From the NCBI RefSeq assembly GCF_001422365.1, contig NZ_LMMT01000040.1, positions 186,789-250,788 of the forward strand: a stretch of 64,000 nt of DNA. Reading direction: 5' to 3'. Numbering within the stretch: the first letter of the stretch is position 1; every line of letters begins with the position of its first letter. Source of the DNA: Pseudorhodoferax sp. Leaf265 (GTDB lineage: Bacteria; Pseudomonadota; Gammaproteobacteria; Burkholderiales; Burkholderiaceae_C). Of the stretch, positions 61,710-64,000 are shown in pieces. The notes under the pieces were generated by a model that did no database searches, was not told the origin of the DNA, and saw only the letters and a list, made by a program, of their open reading frames with translations. A program made the translations under genes and the position numbers.

Positions 61710-63188
61710 TCAGGTCTTGACGCTGCGCTTGCGGGCGGCAGCCTTGGGCGCAGCGGCGGCCGCCTGGCCCAGCAGGTAGGCCAACAGCAGGCCGACCGGG
61801 CGACCGGTCGAGCCCTTGGCGGCACCGCCCTTCCAGGCCGTGCCGGCGATGTCCAGGTGCGCCCAGGCGCGCGTGCCGACGAAGCGCTGCAGGAACTTGG
61901 CGGCCGTGACCGCACCGCCCGCGCGGCCCGCCACGTTGGCCACGTCGGCGAAGTTGGTCTTCAGGCCGTCGGCGTAATCGTCGTCCAGCGGAAGGCGCCA
62001 GCAGGGATCGAGCGCGCTCTCGCCGGCCGCCAGCAGCGCGGTGGCCAGCGCCTCGTCGTTGGAGAACAGGCCGCTGCGCACGCCGCCGAGCGCGACCACG
62101 CAGGCGCCCGTCAAGGTGGCGATGTCGACGACGGCCGCGGGCTTGAAGCGCTCGGCGTAGGTCAGTGCATCGCACAGGATCAGCCGGCCCTCGGCATCGG
62201 TGTTGAGAATCTCGATGGTCTGTCCGCTCATGCTCGTGACCACGTCGCCGGGCTTGATGGCGCGGCCGTCGGGCATGTTCTCGCAGCTGGCAATCAACCC
62301 GACCACGTTGATGGCGGGCCGGATCTCGGCCAGCGCGCGGAACACGCCCAGCACGCTGGCGGCGCCGCACATGTCGAACTTCATCTCGTCCATTTCGCCG
62401 GCGGGCTTGATGGAGATGCCGCCGGTGTCGAAGCTGATGCCCTTGCCGACCAGCACCGTGGGCGCCACACCGCGCGCCGCGCCGTTGTAGCGCAGCACGG
62501 CGAAGCGCAGCGGCTCCTCGGAACCTTGGGCCACGGCCATGAAGGCACCCATGCCGAGCTTGGCGACCTCGCGCGGGCCCAGCACCTCGCAGCTGATGCC
62601 GGGATGGCGGGCCAGCGACTTGGCGGCGTTGGCGATCAGCGTGGGCGTGGCATGGTTGCCAGGCCGGTTGCCCCATTCCTTGGCGAACTCCACGCCGGCC
62701 ACCAGGCCCACGGCCTGGTCGAACGCGGCGCGGGCCTTGGCAACCTCGGCCACGGCAACGACGACTTGGGCCAGCTTGCGCGGCTCGGCCTTGGACTTGG
62801 TGGCGGTGTAGACATAGCTGGCATCGGCCACGGCGGCGATGGCGGCGTGCAGCGCGGACTCGGTCCAGGTCCCGGCGCAGCACAGCACCAGGCGCTTGGC
62901 CTGGCGCAGCGTGCCCATGCCGGCCAGCACGGCCTGGCGCACGGTGCGCGCGCTGCCGTCGCCGCTGCCGGCCAGCACCACCCGCGTGGCCGCCACGCCC
63001 TGCGGCTGGTACAGCGCCAGCGTCTTGCCGGCCTTGCCGTCGAGATCGCCGGATTTGCGCGCCTGCGCGATCCAGCCGGACAGTGCGTCCTTGCCCGTTG
63101 CCGCGGTTTCGGGCACCAGTACCAGCAGAGCATCGCACCTGGCGCTGGCACAGCCTGCCGCGTCGAGGGACTTGAGTTCGAAGTTCAT
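61710..63188 (-). CDS. pepA: Leucyl aminopeptidase
   Basis: A 492-residue M17 aminopeptidase: the metal-binding Lys and Asp in VGKGISFDTGGISIKP, MKFDMCGAASVLG and the signature NTDAEGRLILCDAL are all intact. It cleaves N-terminal residues from peptides in the cytoplasm and in some species also binds DNA. The C-terminus has a short basic tail (APKAAARKRSVKT). It is divergent from lptF by only 24 bases. Confidence 0.95.
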   Translation of the reverse strand: MNFELKSLDAAGCASARCDALLVLVPETAATGKDALSGWIAQARKSGDLDGKAGKTLALYQPQGVAATRVVLAGSGDGSARTVRQAVLAGMGTLRQAKRLVLCCAGTWTESALHAAIAAVADASYVYTATKSKAEPRKLAQVVVAVAEVAKARAAFDQAVGLVAGVEFAKEWGNRPGNHATPTLIANAAKSLARHPGISCEVLGPREVAKLGMGAFMAVAQGSEEPLRFAVLRYNGAARGVAPTVLVGKGISFDTGGISIKPAGEMDEMKFDMCGAASVLGVFRALAEIRPAINVVGLIASCENMPDGRAIKPGDVVTSMSGQTIEILNTDAEGRLILCDALTYAERFKPAAVVDIATLTGACVVALGGVRSGLFSNDEALATALLAAGESALDPCWRLPLDDDYADGLKTNFADVANVAGRAGGAVTAAKFLQRFVGTRAWAHLDIAGTAWKGGAAKGSTGRPVGLLLAYLLGQAAAAAPKAAARKRSVKT

Positions 63189-63212
63189 AATCCAGCCTTT
63201 TTTTGGCCGGCC

Positions 63213-64000
63213 ATGTTATTCCATTCCTCCCTACGCAAGGAGCTGGCCAGGGGCTTTGGCGCGACCTTCGTCGCCCTCATCACCATCGTGATGACCATGC
63301 TGCTGATCAGCACCTTGCGGCTCGCCTCGCGCGGGCGCGTCAATCCCTCGGACGTGCTGCAGGTGCTGGGCTACACCATCCTGGGCCACCTGCCCACCAT
63401 CCTCACGCTGAGCCTGTTCGTGGCCTGCGTGGCCACGCTCTCGCGCATGTACCGCGACAGCGAGATGGTGATCTGGTTCACCGCGGGCCAGGGGCCGGCG
63501 CGGCTGTTCGTGCCGCTGCTGCGCTTCGCCTGGCCGATGCTGCTGGTGGTGGCCAGCATGGCGCTGGTGGTCTGGCCATGGTCGAACCAGCAGATCCAGG
63601 AGCTGCGCTCGCGCTTCGAGCAGCGCAGCGACGTGGAGCGCGTGACGCCGGGCCAGTTCCAGGAATCGGCCGACGGCAGCCGCGTGTTCTTCGTCGACAA
63701 GGATTCGCCGGACGCGATGAACGTGAACAACGTGTTCATGTCGGCCCAGGACGCGGGCAAGGAGTCGGTCACCTCGGCACGTGCGGCCCGCACCGAGATC
63801 CGCGGTGACGACCGCTTCGTGCTGCTGACCGATGGCCAGCGGCTGGAGACCATCGCCGGCAAGGAGTCGCTGCGCATCACCGAGTTCCAGGAGTACGGCA
63901 CGCGCATCGGCGACAGCAACGCCGGTGGTGCGCAGCGCGTGAACCCGCGCACGCTGTCGACCATGGCACTGCTGGCCGAACCCACGCCCGTGAACCAGGC
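63213..64000 (+). CDS. lptF: LPS export ABC permease LptF, 3'-truncated by window edge
   Basis: The frame from ATG 63213 stays open to the end of the window (262 codons seen). The N-terminus (LFHSSLRKELARGFGATFVALITIVMTMLLI) and three hydrophobic segments, then the periplasmic beta-jellyroll start (ERVTPGQFQESADGSRVFFVDKD), match LptF. With LptG it exports lipopolysaccharide through the inner membrane. The 24-base gap to pepA must hold or overlap both promoters. Confidence 0.93.
   Translation, partial: MLFHSSLRKELARGFGATFVALITIVMTMLLISTLRLASRGRVNPSDVLQVLGYTILGHLPTILTLSLFVACVATLSRMYRDSEMVIWFTAGQGPARLFVPLLRFAWPMLLVVASMALVVWPWSNQQIQELRSRFEQRSDVERVTPGQFQESADGSRVFFVDKDSPDAMNVNNVFMSAQDAGKESVTSARAARTEIRGDDRFVLLTDGQRLETIAGKESLRITEFQEYGTRIGDSNAGGAQRVNPRTLSTMALLAEPTPVNQ

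Overview
The window is about 64 kb of GC-rich chromosomal DNA, densely coding on both strands. It looks like a beta-proteobacterium of the order Burkholderiales, probably Comamonadaceae (Variovorax/Acidovorax/Xylophilus-like). The signs are a Bug/TctC-type solute-binding protein, many ABC binding proteins, gabTD with a MocR-type regulator, the lptF / pepA-holC arrangement, a bacteriophytochrome, and frequent TTG/GTG starts at overlapping gene junctions. I see no insertion sequence, integrase, CRISPR array, rRNA operon or plasmid function. The only RNA genes are two identical tRNA-Asn genes in tandem; a TPP riboswitch is also present.

Layout. 1-0.9 kb: 3' part of an unknown protein. 0.9-7.5 kb: a minus-strand operon (Bug-type binding protein, pyroglutamyl peptidase Pcp, PxpA, fused PxpB-PxpC, biotin carboxylase-BCCP) that looks like a pyroglutamate/lactam utilisation unit, divergent from a GntR regulator with a clear palindromic operator between them. 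7.5-10.8 kb: M23 peptidase, LuxR-type response regulator, membrane hybrid kinase. 10.8-13.2 kb: unknown lipoprotein and aspartase. 13.2-17.6 kb: MocR/GabR-type regulator divergent from gabT-gabD (GABA catabolism). 17.9-20.2 kb: DctA symporter with an orphan amino-acid-type binding protein. 20.2-22.5 kb: TPP riboswitch and the TonB-dependent receptor it should control. 22.5-27.8 kb: tRNAs, small unknown proteins, aldo/keto reductase, a response regulator facing a kinase-like protein, DsbB. 27.9-33.1 kb: TetR-MATE pair, FMN reductase, metNIQ methionine ABC transporter.

33.2-43.8 kb: an EamA and an MFS transporter, then a branched-chain-type ABC transporter (livKHMGF) running into a class III aminotransferase, a GntR regulator, a class II aldolase-like protein without its metal ligands, and a 3-hydroxyacyl-CoA/carnitine-type dehydrogenase. 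This looks like uptake and catabolism of one unidentified amino or hydroxy acid. 43.85-48.9 kb: the least ordinary block, with an astacin/matrixin-like metalloprotease lacking a signal peptide, a small unknown protein, a caspase-family protease with a roughly 400-residue C-terminal extension, and an ankyrin-type repeat protein. 48.9-52.0 kb: YghU-type glutathione transferase, then a PhzS-like flavin monooxygenase and an extradiol dioxygenase. 52.1-56.75 kb: a red/far-red light operon (bacteriophytochrome, single-domain receiver, hybrid kinase). 56.9-64 kb: housekeeping genes (EVE protein, yggX, mnmC, holC, pepA, lptF) and another Liv-type binding lipoprotein.

The strongest leads for new biology are the metalloprotease-caspase-ankyrin block, the biotin carboxylase built into a pxp operon (a split urea-carboxylase-like layout), the metal-ligand-free aldolase-fold protein in the liv-linked operon, and the riboswitch-controlled outer-membrane receptor as a likely thiamin importer.
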